Assembly (NCBI RefSeq): GCF_000224145.3
Contig: NC_020170.2
Span: forward strand, 4,914,646 to 4,978,645
DNA: 64,000 bases
Direction of reading: 5' to 3'
DNA from: Ciona intestinalis
Lineage: Eukaryota; Chordata; Ascidiacea; Phlebobranchia; Cionidae
The position numbers and the translations under genes were made by a program. The first letter of the stretch is position 1; each line of letters begins with the position of its first letter. The notes below the pieces were generated by a model. The model was given only the letters and a program-made list of their open reading frames with translations, made no database searches and had not been told where the DNA came from. Positions 21,874 to 35,200 of this stretch are shown here, piece by piece.

Positions 21874-22914
21874 ATGGCTGTAGCCCAAGACAGTGTTGCC
21901 ACTCCTGGGGAGCAGCAGGATGTCATTACAAAACTGAACTTGTACTTTAAATCAGTAGTTGACATGATCCCCAGTGATGCTTACTTCACAAAGATAACAG
22001 ACGCGAATAAGCGACATAAAAAGGACAAAGACATAGACGCGGAAGACAAAATACCTGCGAGTCAGGTAAAGGCGATGGTAAAAAGGAGAAAGCTTAATCC
22101 TAAGCTGATGAAGTCTACGAGTCAGATGATGGAGATGGAGAGTAGTGAGGAGGAAGAGGATACCGCTCCTCCTCAGAAGAAGAAGATCATAAAGAAGGAA
22201 GGATCAGGTGATGACCCAAGCTCCATCACTGATCTTCAGAAGAAGTTGCAAGAGAGGATAAGTGATATCAAATCTCAAAGAAATTCAAAGAATCGGACTC
22301 CAGAGGAACAGGAAGCCATCCGGATCCGGAGGAAGCAAGAGAGGAAGAGATACAAGCAGAAGAAAATGCAGAAGCAGATCAAATTAAAGGGAGATGAAAA
22401 AGAGACCGCACAGGTCGAAAAAACACTTGTTAAAAAAGAAGAAAAGAAGCCAGTCAGAGATAAAAATGGAAAAGTTGTTTTCAGTAAATTCGACTTTGGG
22501 CAGGCGGATGAAAAAGAGAAAAAAAACAAGAAGAAAAAAGATCTTCCTACTGGTAAAAATTATGAAGTCTTGCTCAATAAGGTAAAAGTAAAAAAAGAGA
22601 ACTTGGAAAAGTTAAAAGAAGAGAACCCTGCTAAAGCATCAGAGGTAGTTGCTAAAGAAGGCTGGAGCAATGCTATGGCAAAAGCAGAAGGAATTAAACT
22701 AAAGGATGATCCTGCTTTGTTGAAGAAGTCAATAAAGAGAAAACAGTCTATTAAAAACCAGAGTGCGAAGAAATGGAAAGAGAGAGAGGATAAAGTAAAA
22801 GAACAGATGGACAAACGACAAGAAAAACGTAAAAATAATATTGATAAAAAAAGGGACCGAAAAAAGAACTTATCAAAGGGAAAAAAAGGAAAAAAGGGGG
22901 CTCCAGGATTTTGA
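21874..22914 (+). CDS. SURF6: SURF6 nucleolar ribosome-biogenesis protein, intronless
   Basis: A 346-residue uninterrupted frame, extremely lysine-rich. The C-terminal half carries the SURF6 signature order. VVFSKFDFG is followed by a basic run, then LPTGKNYEVLLNKV, then EGWSNAMAKAEGIKLKDDP, then LLKKSIKRKQSIKNQSAKKW, then a coiled-coil-like basic tail. The N-terminal part is shorter and weakly conserved, with an acidic patch (ESSEEEEDTAP). Known family role: nucleolar RNA-binding factor of the large-subunit pathway (yeast Rrp14). It lies in tandem with HEATR1, also nucleolar, whose ATG is 349 bases downstream. The start is the first ATG in frame and aligns with the family N-terminus. No AATAAA is seen in the short 3' interval. 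Confidence 0.93.
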   Translation: MAVAQDSVATPGEQQDVITKLNLYFKSVVDMIPSDAYFTKITDANKRHKKDKDIDAEDKIPASQVKAMVKRRKLNPKLMKSTSQMMEMESSEEEEDTAPPQKKKIIKKEGSGDDPSSITDLQKKLQERISDIKSQRNSKNRTPEEQEAIRIRRKQERKRYKQKKMQKQIKLKGDEKETAQVEKTLVKKEEKKPVRDKNGKVVFSKFDFGQADEKEKKNKKKKDLPTGKNYEVLLNKVKVKKENLEKLKEENPAKASEVVAKEGWSNAMAKAEGIKLKDDPALLKKSIKRKQSIKNQSAKKWKEREDKVKEQMDKRQEKRKNNIDKKRDRKKNLSKGKKGKKGAPGF

Positions 22915-23263
22915 AATTCTTAAACTAAACAGTTTTTAGTTGTTTTCCATCTTTAGGTTTGAGATGTGTTTACTCTTTTCTGCTCACTTTTTACAATTGT
23001 TGTATAATCTTTATTAAGAATATGAATCCTTTGCTTTAATAATATCAACCCTTTAATGATCGCCCTGTTTCAAATTCTCCTTACTGTGTAGGCATGTTTA
23101 AATTGGTTTAATAGTTACCTGCAAACTAAAATATATAACCTGTCATAGTTTATCACAAATTTCAAGTTTCCCTACCCTTTCCTATGATATGTAATATTGA
23201 AAATGACAACTTATTACATTATGCGCAAACAGGTTATAAAACTTAGGGTAATTTACAAATATA
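22915..23263 (+). other. Short SURF6-HEATR1 intergenic interval
   Basis: 349 bases. There is no canonical AATAAA. Possible 3' splice-type acceptors (GCGCAAACAG, AAACTTAG) lie within about 35 bases of the HEATR1 ATG. It could hold a promoter, or be an intercistronic region of a trans-spliced operon. Confidence 0.4.
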
Positions 23264-26200
23264 ATGACTTCTTTATCGGAGCAATTAAGACGTCTTGCGT
23301 TGCCGGAAAGTCAGGTTGCTGATACTTTCGATAAACGAATTCCTTCATTGTTATTTGAACCTGGTGTTGCTGCCACACTTGACAGAGATACTTTCTTCGG
23401 GTTGGGTAAGTTTTGTCATCTAAAGTTCATACATTGTGATTAGGTGGTTCTTGACTCTGTTTGGTTTGTGGATTTTCTTTTCTAATTCCAACAATGGAAT
23501 TAATTTTTTCCATGGAACTAATATTTATTCTGCTTGTTAATAAAAGATGTGGCATTTTCTTAGCTACATCAATTCATGCTTAAACTTATAAGATTGTTTT
23601 AATGACTGGTATATATATATCTCTGTCTATATGTTACGATCTTTACTTTTATAACAATCACATTTTTACAAAGGTGTGAATGGATTGGAAGAGCTGTGTC
23701 TCCTGGACCCGAAATTTCGTGATTTATTCCAACAAGACCTTTTCAGTGCCCAAGCAAAAGACACAGAGAGGACAACCCAGACTAAACAATTCAATAAACA
23801 TCTTAATGAAAAAATCCAGAGTTTCCTGATTAGAGTGTGTCCTTATTTCTTGCTCAAACCTGCAACAAAATGTATTGAATGGTTGATATACAGGTCAGTA
23901 TTGCCTGTTTGCTTAATTGTTAATGTGCTTTTCAGCTTGGATTTTATTTAGTAAATCGAACTATTTTTTATTTTGTAAACTCTATATCTATTTTTAGTAA
24001 ATTTCCTTTTTTATTTAGTAAATTGAACTGTTTTTATTCAGAAAATTAACTCTTTTTAATTTTAAATTTAACTAATATTATCTAGTAAATAAAATGGCTG
24101 GGCCATTTTACAAAGTTTCTTTTTTAAAGAACTAAGTTACTGTTAGTGGTATGATTTTTGAAATAAAAGTTAATGCAATTCTATCTTAAAGTATTTAACT
24201 TAAAATCACCCTTTGTTTTTCTTCTTAAGATTCCACATCCATACATTCAACACAGATGATCTGCTGATGTGTGCATTACCATATCATGGGACCAACTTAT
24301 TTGTGAGGACGGTCCAACTACTTGATGTATCTCATCCTACTAATAAGTGGTGCTGGCTCTCTCAAGTTAAGGTAAAAAGTTTTCGGGTTTCCATTTGTAC
24401 GCCTTTTACTTTTTAAAATTTAGATGCTGTACTATGTTTTGGTAATTCTTGTCGAGGAGCTGTGTTTTAGGCCAGATTGAGATTAACCTTACTTTCTAAG
24501 CTACCGGCTGCTCTGGGATATATTAGGCTTGTAATATTTCATATTTTTGGAATATATATTTTCAGAACGAAGGAGTTTCATTGTCCAACAAAAATATTGC
24601 AACACACTGTACAAGGGATCTCGCCTTTCTACAGTTTATTTGTAATATGCTGACAAATGCTTACAAGGTATTTTAGTTCGTCATTTATTGGTATTTTGTC
24701 GCAAAAATGCAAAAAATATATTTTTGTATAGAATTTAAGAAAAAATGAATACAATTGTGGATTTATAAAATTTATAATATTTATTCACAGGTAGTGCAGG
24801 AAAATCCTGACTGGTCCATGGTAGTTGTCCTAAATTTTTACACCACAACTGTGATGGGTGTGTTACAGAGTCCTAAAATATCGGAAACCCTTCTTTCTAA
24901 ACTGATGCCTTCAGTGTTAGAGGTTGGTTTTACTTTACATACCGTTGGACTGTTTTTAGGTTTTGATATTGTCATTAATGCCAGAAAATAAGATGTTGTT
25001 TTTACTATTTAAATGAATTTTCACCACATGGTGATGTACATCTTGTCACAGAGGTTTGATTAAACGCTTACTGCAGCAACAGGCCAACAGTATCTAAATT
25101 CATAATCTGTGTGTTTCCAACTTGTAAAAATTCTCAGGAAAAATACCTTAACCTGTATATTTGTATAAAAATCCAAAAATTCCTTCATAGGGTCTCAAAT
25201 CATCAGTGATGGAGCATCAGGCATCTTCTGTCATGATTTTGTCCCAACTATCTGTCAAGATCACATTCGAACGGAAAGTACTGTCCAATATTATCAAATC
25301 TGGTTTAAAAAACGTTTCAACCAAACTGGAAAAGGTTTTCTTGCGTGCTATCTTGCTGTTTTCGCAGAACCAAGAACAGTTTCAGAATTTGCCGAAAAAG
25401 TAAGATTTTGTTAAATATATTAGGTAAAGTAAATAAAATATTTTTAAATGGTTATACACAAAGAAATGTTTTAAATAATAATTTTAAGTTATTGGCCGTA
25501 CTTTTATGTGATTAATTTAAAAATCTATTGCTGAAACTTTGGTAAAACTACAACCAAATATATATAGATTTATTGCATATTATTCACCAAACACATTTTA
25601 CACAGTCAAAAAAGTTGGCTTGTTTACAGCAATTCTAATACAGCATTATTTCGAAAATATCTTTCTAAATCTCATTCATCTATGAAATTTTGTTCCAGAG
25701 TAATACTACAGCTTAGTTCTCATGGTGGTTTCATCCAAGAGATCGTGGAAATATATAGAAGTGGCCGCATTGAGAAGATTGTTCAGATCTTGGTGGAGGT
25801 TCTTGTATCTAATATCACGGACTCAGGTACTTGTTTTATTTTATTGAAAAAATCCTCGCTTGCTACAGTTTGTTGCTTAGGTTCAATACCCTTGTACTTA
25901 AAACATATTTCACCACATTTCCCATTGTATCACATTATATTATATATGTATATATATTGTATATTACATTATTAAAAAAATGTAATAATTTATAGCTAGC
26001 GAGCTATGAAAGAGCGGGATTATTACAGATACTGTAATGAGAAAAGTTAACACAACAAACTTCAAGTAGTTTTTAGCTGCATTCTGTCATTTCTTAGTAT
26101 TCCTGCATTATTTGTAATTTTTTACTGCGCTGTAGCTATGTAGCATACTAAACATTTCATGCCTGCTGTAATTAAAGTTATAATATTCAAAAACAGTAAA

Positions 26201-29200
26201 ACTAGTTAAACCATTGCAATCAATAACAGTTTTATATTATTGGTATAGATACTGAAGAGAAAATTTGGAAAACTAACATTGAAGTATTGACACGATTTGT
26301 TCAAGATCTTGATCTGACAGTTAACTTACAGCTTCTTCTTATGAGGTTTGTATATTTAATATAGAGTTTAGGCATTTAAAAAGGCTAAACTATAATAATT
26401 TTCGTGAATAAAACCCAGATCTGGTGCTCATATGGTGGAATGATTCTTGTGTAAAAAACAGAAAATGTAAGAATTTATGATGTTTTTTTTGACCTGTTCA
26501 ATATAACAGACTATATTTGCAGCTTTACATAAGAAGTATGTTTGTAAACCTGTATCAAAAATTTTATTCTGCTTTTTAAATATGGTAACTTTTTCTCAGA
26601 TTACTGGTTGAGAATTTCACTTCAACTCAAAGCGATAAAAAGTCCCAAAAGTTCCTTTTATTTGGGAAACTTCTCGGCCAACTACAGCGGAAATTTCCGC
26701 TCTCGTTTGACAAAGTGATCTCTGAGTTTTTCTCGAGGGAGGATGTTGATAAAACAACATCCGGACTCCTTCTCTCCATCTTCGGGGCATCCGCAAAGCA
26801 TCAGGTGAGAATTTTGCTATTAAGTTAAATTACCTAAAAAATATTGCTTAAATTTTGGTATGTATATATATATAAAATCTGTTTAATCTAAAAATAATTG
26901 TTTTTTGTATAAAATTATCTTTANAGGATTCGTAAAACATCAGTTGATCTTTTTACTCTTCAGCTGAATTGTTTAAAATAATAATAAAAGTATTGCTAAA
27001 ATTCTGTAATGTGTATGTATATATGTGGTTTCTGTTCAAAGAATGTGTTTTTACTGCTTAAGTATCAATTCAACTTTTATTAAAACAAGTTCTCAAGCAG
27101 TTGATCCACGATAGCAGTGTGTCTGTTGCGATCGGTCTCCTGCATCCGGAGGATTCTGTCCGATCCCAAGCTCTGCGTCATCTTTCTGACTCATTATTCA
27201 AAGACCCAACTTCAGAGGTTGTGAGATTTTCTCAGGACAACGTGATCCGGATTCTCGGACTTGACGACTCTCCTCTTGTTGTGGAGGCAGCTTTGCAGGT
27301 CAGTGATGACCAACATTTTTGTTAATCGGAGTACTGGATCATAGGTTATGTATAGAATATTGCTGAACACTGGTGTAACACGTAGCTATAGGTGTAGTGT
27401 TGGAAACATGAGTGACACTATGTGCTTTCTCACCCTTTTTTCAATCAGCTTTTACCCTGAGTGTCACTAAATGACCAAATATGTTTTAATATTGTGTCAA
27501 CTGTGGTGGGTATGTAATATTTCCATAAAAAGGAGCAAAATATATTGCATTTCTCCACATTGGTCAGAATTTTACCAATACCACCTCAGATTTTGTTAAA
27601 AAACATGATCCCTGTGATGCAACATAACCTAGTTTCCATTCTACTTTACTTTACAGTTACTCAGAAAACATGTAGATTTATTCAAGGACGATCATATAGA
27701 AGTTTCAAACACATTGGTTAATCTGTTCTTCTCTAAAATGTAAGTCTATTATTTCTAATTTTGTAATAAAACAGCAGTGTAATTAGTCTTTAAATAACAT
27801 ATAAGTGGCTCATCTGGTATAAAAACGTAGTATATTTCCAATGTTTCGTCTGCCATGCGGCAAGACTTCATCAGGGAATGAGTCTTTACTTTGATTTTTA
27901 TATAGTTTTCGTTTTAGCTTAACTTTTGCGTTTTTTTAACGAAAAAATTCCCAACAGATCAATTCCTGATTGGAAGAAAGCTGTTCAAGTTGCTGCACAA
28001 GTTTTGACAGTCTTATCTTCTGCTGTACCAGATGAAAATAACGTTGTTTCTATGCGAACTACTGCAGCAGTGTTGCACATTCTGCTAATGAGCCTCACAG
28101 AAAAAGGATGGTCAACACTGGCCGGAAATATTTTAAAATCTGATTTTTGTCAAAAAAATTCGTTTTTTGAGGCAATTCGAGTTGCTGTTCTAAACAAAGG
28201 CAAAGCCTCACAAGACAACAAGGTCTCTGCAAAATTTTTCCATGACCTTCTTTGCGTTGTCGAGCAGATATCGGACTGTGAGAACACACAGTCTAGCAGT
28301 GCTGTGTTCTATTTTCTCTGCACTATTGGAGTAGATGACTTGGAACTCCTTACCATAATTTGCAACAGTTTGTCTCAAAAGTCAGCCAACCTGAAGCATA
28401 AGTCTTCGTCAGATCTGTCACTTAATGATGGTTTCTATGATCTTTTACAACAACCTGAAACACCGGATCGTGACATCATTTCCCTCCACTTTGACACGCT
28501 ACGAAAATTCCTGGAGTCGGTTGTTTCTTTAAAAAGTGACATTTCTATTCCATCTTTTCCCCAACTTGGAACTTTGCTTCAAAACGCAAAACGACTCGAC
28601 TTAACAACCCCGTCCAAAATTTCTCTCCTAACTAAAACTTTTCTATCTCTCCTAAACCTCTCCGAGTCCGCTAAAACAGGATACGAAAACGATGAAAAAT
28701 TAAAATCTCGCATCACAGCTTCCGTCAATAGCCTCATCAGTCTCTTCCTCAATGAAGTCCTTCGGAGCCAATCTCTTCTGGACTTCCTCCCTATCTTCCT
28801 TTGTGAGGAGTTCATTAATCCTTGTCTCTCTTCTCCAGTAACCTGCTTACAAACTTTAAACATTTTGAAAGTTTTTCTTCACGCTACAATGAACAAGGTT
28901 CCAGCAAAGGTAATCAAACATATTCCAAATTTGTTTGTCAAAAAGTTCTAAAAAATGTTCATTTCCATAATATAACTATATATTTACAATAACCAACAGT
29001 ATAAGGCTAAAAGCTTACATTTTATTCCATACGCGAAAGGTCCTTTTTGAGAGCTAATGGTTTAAGCCAGATTTGACCAATCTACCCATTGATAAGATTG
29101 TTTGCACCCCTAAGTCTATGATCACCACTTTAATTTTTTTTTAAATTGTGTTTATTTTTCCAAAAAAAGGCTTTCCAAAGATTACTTTGATAACCTCTGA

Positions 29201-32200
29201 ATCAACATGTAACTTTTGTAAAAGAAATTGTTAAAAAAAATAATTTCCAGGCCACCATTGATGCCTCCCATCCGATCCTTCCATGTCTTCTCCTCCTCTG
29301 CAGCTCCAACCACCACAACATCAGGAGGATCAACATGGAAAGCATCCAATGCGTTTCTTCCATGAAAACGTAGGTTTTGAAAAATCATGCATACCCAAGC
29401 TAGGGGCTTATGTATGCAACACACTGTTCAATAAAACTGGACTATGAACGGACAAAACTTTAAATTAGATGAGAATATTAGTGTTTTTTTTTATTACATT
29501 ATTCATGTAATTAAAAAAAACAGAATCTGCCTCTGTTGTGTTTAATGTAGCATAAATAATGTATTAGTGGTTCATCTGGTATATTAAAAACGTAGTGTAT
29601 ATCCAATGTTTAGATGAGCCACCAATATAATATTTATACGATGCCCAGTAGCAGAAGTAACAGAATTAACGTAGCATAATTTACAGTAACCCAGTGTCCA
29701 GTCTCATGGTTCATCTCACAAAACATGCAGAGGAATTGACGTCAGATCCTGAATATATTCTACAGTGTTTTGCCAACTATTTCAATGAAAAGAACAAACC
29801 AGCAAGTGAGCTTTAAAACTGTTTTACACCTTACCTGACTAACAAATTTTTAACAGTTTGTAAGAAATATCCTTGGTATTTATTGAGAAAAAGAATATTT
29901 ATGCAAAAAAATGATGAGTAATTAAAAAATGTTTCACTTTTCGTTAGAAAACAGATTGTTTATGATTTCATTAATAATAACATGTCACATTATTTCTTAA
30001 CCCCACTCCAGATAGTCTAAATCTAATGTTTTTGTTTTTCAGTCAAAAAATCAAGACATGGATTGTTGAAAACATTGGTGCAAAATATGGTCAATGAATC
30101 TGCAGTATCAAAGCTGGGAGTTGCGTTTATGACTCGATGTATTAATAAGGTTGGGTTCACAATTTATGCAACAGTTGTAATTATAACAGCATTTTTAAAA
30201 ACGTGGTATTTTATAACAGCTTTTAAAACACAAATAAAACTGTATGACACCTTATTAAAAAGCATATCCGCAAATTAAAAGTGATTTTTGTCTTTTCACT
30301 TTGGAAATACAGCTTTTTTATTTCAAACATATTTAATTTCAATAATAAGACTAAAGTTAATCGTAAAAACAGTTTAACCTTGCACTTTTGTTTGTTTCCC
30401 TCAGTTTTCACTTTCTTATTTTTGACCCAGGTTGACCCTTTTCATTTTGACCCCTTGTTGCCATTGGTTACTACTTTTGTCGACCAATCAAACGTGAGAA
30501 CACTCGACGAAAACGAAGCTCTCTTAACCACCGAGTGGTTGCAAAAACTCACTCCAGATTCATTGAACGAAACTTTGAAACGAGAATTATTTTTCAAAGT
30601 TCTGACGTTTCAAACCGAAGACAAAAGTTCCTATTTACCACAAAATGTGGTTTTCAGTAAGTAAGATTATACATTATATAAATCTTTTTCACCAAATTTT
30701 AAAAGAAACAGTTTTAATTGAATTATATTAAAAAAATTGCTAAAATATATATAAGTGTAAAATATATATAGCATGCTCTTTGCTGTACATTATGCTTTTT
30801 TACCTAATTTCACATACCAGTTTTTAAAAAAAAACTTACTATAAAATTTTATTTTACAGATTTAATCACGAAACCATTCTACACATCGTTATCTGATGAA
30901 ATAAAACAACAACTTATTTCAACATTACTTGATATTGGCCAATCCACTGCTAACCCCGATGTCGCTAAGATGGTATTTAAAGTTTTTAAGGTAAATATAA
31001 ATATACTTTACTTTTGTTGATTTTTATAGGTTAAGTATTACGATATTATTTACCCAAAAGCATTATCTTTTATGGGCCAGTTGTCCAAATTTAACTAATT
31101 ACTTTAAAAAATATTACAAAAGCTAAAGTGAAAATTACAAAAGCTAAAGTGAAAAATTAAAAAATCACAAAATGCAATAAATATTTTATTTTTATCATGA
31201 ATATCAACATAGTTTTATAATTAATCCAACCGTATAAAGATCTAATATATAAGTTTAATGAATCTATAACTATGTTTAAAAAACGAATATATATAATATT
31301 TATTAAACGACCACTGTTACCAGGTTATACCATTGAGGTCAAATTACATCATAAAAGAATTGAAGAAAAGTTTCCCATCAATTGACACCAAATCGACTGC
31401 ACCTTCCGGTGTTATTGCTGCAAAAAGAGCTCGGCTAAGTAAATCAACAAGTTCAGAATCTGGAGGTATGGTTCCGTGGTATTGCTGTAAGATGCATTTT
31501 TCTATGCATTTTATCATGTCGCATTTTATGATCATACTATGCTGTAAGATGTGTTTTCTCATGCGTTATATAATTTTGAGGTAGCTGGTATTGTGCTGTA
31601 AGATGGGTTTTTCTTATGCGTTTTATTATGATGCATTTTATGATTATGGTTTTTGTGGAATTGTGTTGTAAGATGGACATTGGCGCTACTAGTGGTATAT
31701 GGGTTGTTCCCACTATGACAGTAATATCTCTTCTACTTTGTGTGGTGAATTAAATCTAAAATTATATTGTTAAAAAGACGTGTTCAAATATGTATTATGG
31801 TGTACGATGGGATAGCTTGTCATATAAAAACATTGTCCGATCGTGTTTTAAACAATTAACGACTTTTTTTTGAAGACGTGATGCTACAGTTATATAATAA
31901 TTTGTAATTATTCTTTGTTTACTACCAATCGGGACAAGAACCGAGATTGAATGAGCATTTTATTTTTTACTTAAAGGTTTTGCAATTCGAAATATTTTTT
32001 TTCCAGAAGTTTCTGAAACGGAAACTCCAACCTGGAAGAGAATGATCGTTTTGCTCGAAGTTCTTCAGCATAAGAAGAAAATTATCAAACCAAAGGTGAG
32101 GGGTTTTTATAACTCAACACTTTTAAAGACTTTTGATATATATCCAACTTCAAACACATTTTAAAGACCCTTATCATACCTCTTCTCATTTTAATTTTTT

Positions 32201-35200
32201 TAATGTAACTTTTGCAACAATTTGTTAAAGAAAAAAATTCTTAAATTTTCCAGCTTTTGGTCGCACATCTCTTTACTGCCCTCAACTGGATGATTGACCT
32301 TCAAACAGGAAATGATGTTATTGATTACGGCACACAGCTCGTACTAGGAGCTCTACATAATGTTTTCATGATTGCTAAATCAAAACTTGGAGCAAAAGAT
32401 GACACGGATATAAGAAACAGTTTGAGGGTAAATTTGCCATTCCGATGTTTTTGTTAATTTTTTTTTGTATTTCGACTGAAGAAAACATTGATGATATATT
32501 GAGTATTGCTTTATATACGTAATGCATTGCCTGTTGTACAATAACCATGTTACAAATTGTCAGTAAACAAAAGGCTGATAAAACAATATGAGACATCAAA
32601 AACTTGGCAGGGGCATAAAACAAAACTAAATCCCATGTTCTTAAGCACCCCCACCCACCTCCACCTACAATTTCTTATGTTTTTTTAGCAAATATTTCAC
32701 ATTAACAAAACAAACTATATTTCCTTTAATGATCTGGTGCTACGAAAACGTAACCAACAAAAATCAAGTCCAACCACTAGTTGTTAATAGAGAAATATAT
32801 TTCGCCTAAATGGCATCGTCAGTCTCCTATTCAAATAGAATGATTCTATTTGAATAAGAGGTCATCAGGGTCAGATTCGCGGAATTTATTATAAGTTGTA
32901 TCTCCTTTAGGTTGAGTTATTGGTGAAATGCATTCAAACATCAGGCAACACACAGACTTGCCAACATGCTGTCGTACTGCTTGCTGAAGCTGCTTCTATT
33001 TGCCCGGTAATATAAAACTTAAATTTTTCTTAACCCTAATAAATGAATGAAATTTTATTTTTTCTGTTCCGTTACGATAAAGTTCGGTTACGATCTGTTT
33101 GGTTTCAGAAAAGTTTACAAAGGAATGGAAGTAACTGAAAAAAAGTTATTGAAACAAGCTAATGGGTAAAATAGAAAAAGAAATAACTTAGCCACTGAAA
33201 TTATAATTGATAGCCAAAATGCATGGATAATTAAACTTGATTCGAGGGTTGGCCTGTCTACCCTGCCACCCCAGGTGTGGTGCCTAAGATGTTATCGTTC
33301 TTTTAAAATTCCTTTTTATTGTAGGAGAAACTTCTTCACAGCGTAATGTCCATCTTCACGTTCATGGGAAGTAACTTGCTGCGTCGTGATGACTCGTATT
33401 CGTTTCAAATTATTACGAAGACAATTCATACTGTAGTACCTGCTCTGCTACAGCATATGGTATGTGTTATCTTCTAAGTATGTTCACTGAAATTTTAGCA
33501 TAAGTTAAGCTTTATATGCAAGGACAAAAGACTAACTGTATGTATATATAATGCTGCTAGGCGCGTTATACTTGTGTTGTGTTTTAAATATAGAAGGATC
33601 ACTTTTTTAGCGTGAGTTAAACTTTCCATGTAAAGCTAAAGGACTACCTACTATATATATAATATAGTACTGTTGCTGCCACGCATATTATACTTTTTTT
33701 TGGCTCTTACGGCAAGAATTTGTCTACCATGCAAAGTTTGAGTGTACAACTTGATTAAAATTTCTTTATTTGTACTCAAAGTTTAAAAACATAAGAGATA
33801 AACATGTTGTTAATATTCCAATTTTAACCGCAATAAGCAAATGCACTTTGCTCCAGCCCAGTTGGCTATTTCTTGCCTAAATCATGTTCCATGGCTTGCC
33901 ACACTGTTAAAATAGGATGGAACTGAAAATATGTGTTGTTAATATAAAAAATGTTAACATCTACTAACTTGTAGGTAATTACTAACATTAAATAGAATGT
34001 AACAGAAAATACATTGGTAAAATCCCAACCACTAACTTGACCTACCCATCCAGGAATCAGCCACCAGTGGTATAAGCAAAAACACAGTGACCGATATAAT
34101 TCGTGTGTTTGTGGATGCTCTGCCACATATACCACCACATCGAAGGCAAGTTGTATAGCAAGCATTCTAATGTTTGTGCTGTCAATCTCTATCTTAATGC
34201 TTTTATTTCCCTCTTTTTTAAAAGAGCTTGTTTAGAACTTGAATTTTAGTTAAAATTTTTGGTGATTTTTTTATATTATAAAAAGAAAAGTTGTTTAGAG
34301 ATTAGTATAAAAACATGAGAATTCAATTTTCTAGTAATAAAGCAGAATTTATTTCGCTTTAGGCCATTTGTAATATATTATAATTTTGTTGTTTCGTTAA
34401 ATTTTGGATGGTTGAAAAAAAAAATGTTTAATTTCACAGATTATTATTTAAGCATAGGTACTTTTTTCTGTAATTAAATAAAAATAATAATTTTCCAGGT
34501 TGGTTGTATTTGAAGAACTGATCAACACATTAGGAGGGAACGAGTATTTGTGGCAAACCCTCCTTCTATTGGTGGCAAGTCGTGCAAATAAAATTACTAA
34601 AACGTCCCAAGAAGATGAACAGGTAAATCGATTGACTAAATGCCATGTTATTAGGTTTTTATTTTGATAAAAATATTTCTATTTAGTTTATGGCAGACTA
34701 TTTTAATTATTATTTTTTTCATATAACATTTTATAAAAATATGACTATTTTATTTACTACAGCTGTCATCACCCCTAAAATGCCCACGAGTGTGTTTTAT
34801 AACTCTTGTTAGAAGACCTACGGAAATTAACTTTTTTTGTATAAAAAATTCCTACTTTTTTAACTTTCTAACAATTTTCTCCCTTTCTTTACAAAAAATA
34901 TTTATTTCAGGACATCTTGAGCGGATCAGAGGAAGATGTTTTTCTCCCAAGTACAGTGGATGCTCTAATGGAAGTTTGCTCCTCCGTTTCCAACCTCTTC
35001 CCTGATCATCTTCAATTGGAATCCATGGTCCGGATGTTGAATTTCATCTCGCTCGTTCCCGATGAAAATGGTAAAAAATCTTTAATTTTTTTCTTAATAA
35101 AAGTTAGTAGTACATGTATTTAAATTAGGTTATGGCTGGTTTAGGAATTTCTAAAGTGATCAATTTCCAGAGTATCATAGAATAGAAAATGCTTATTCCA

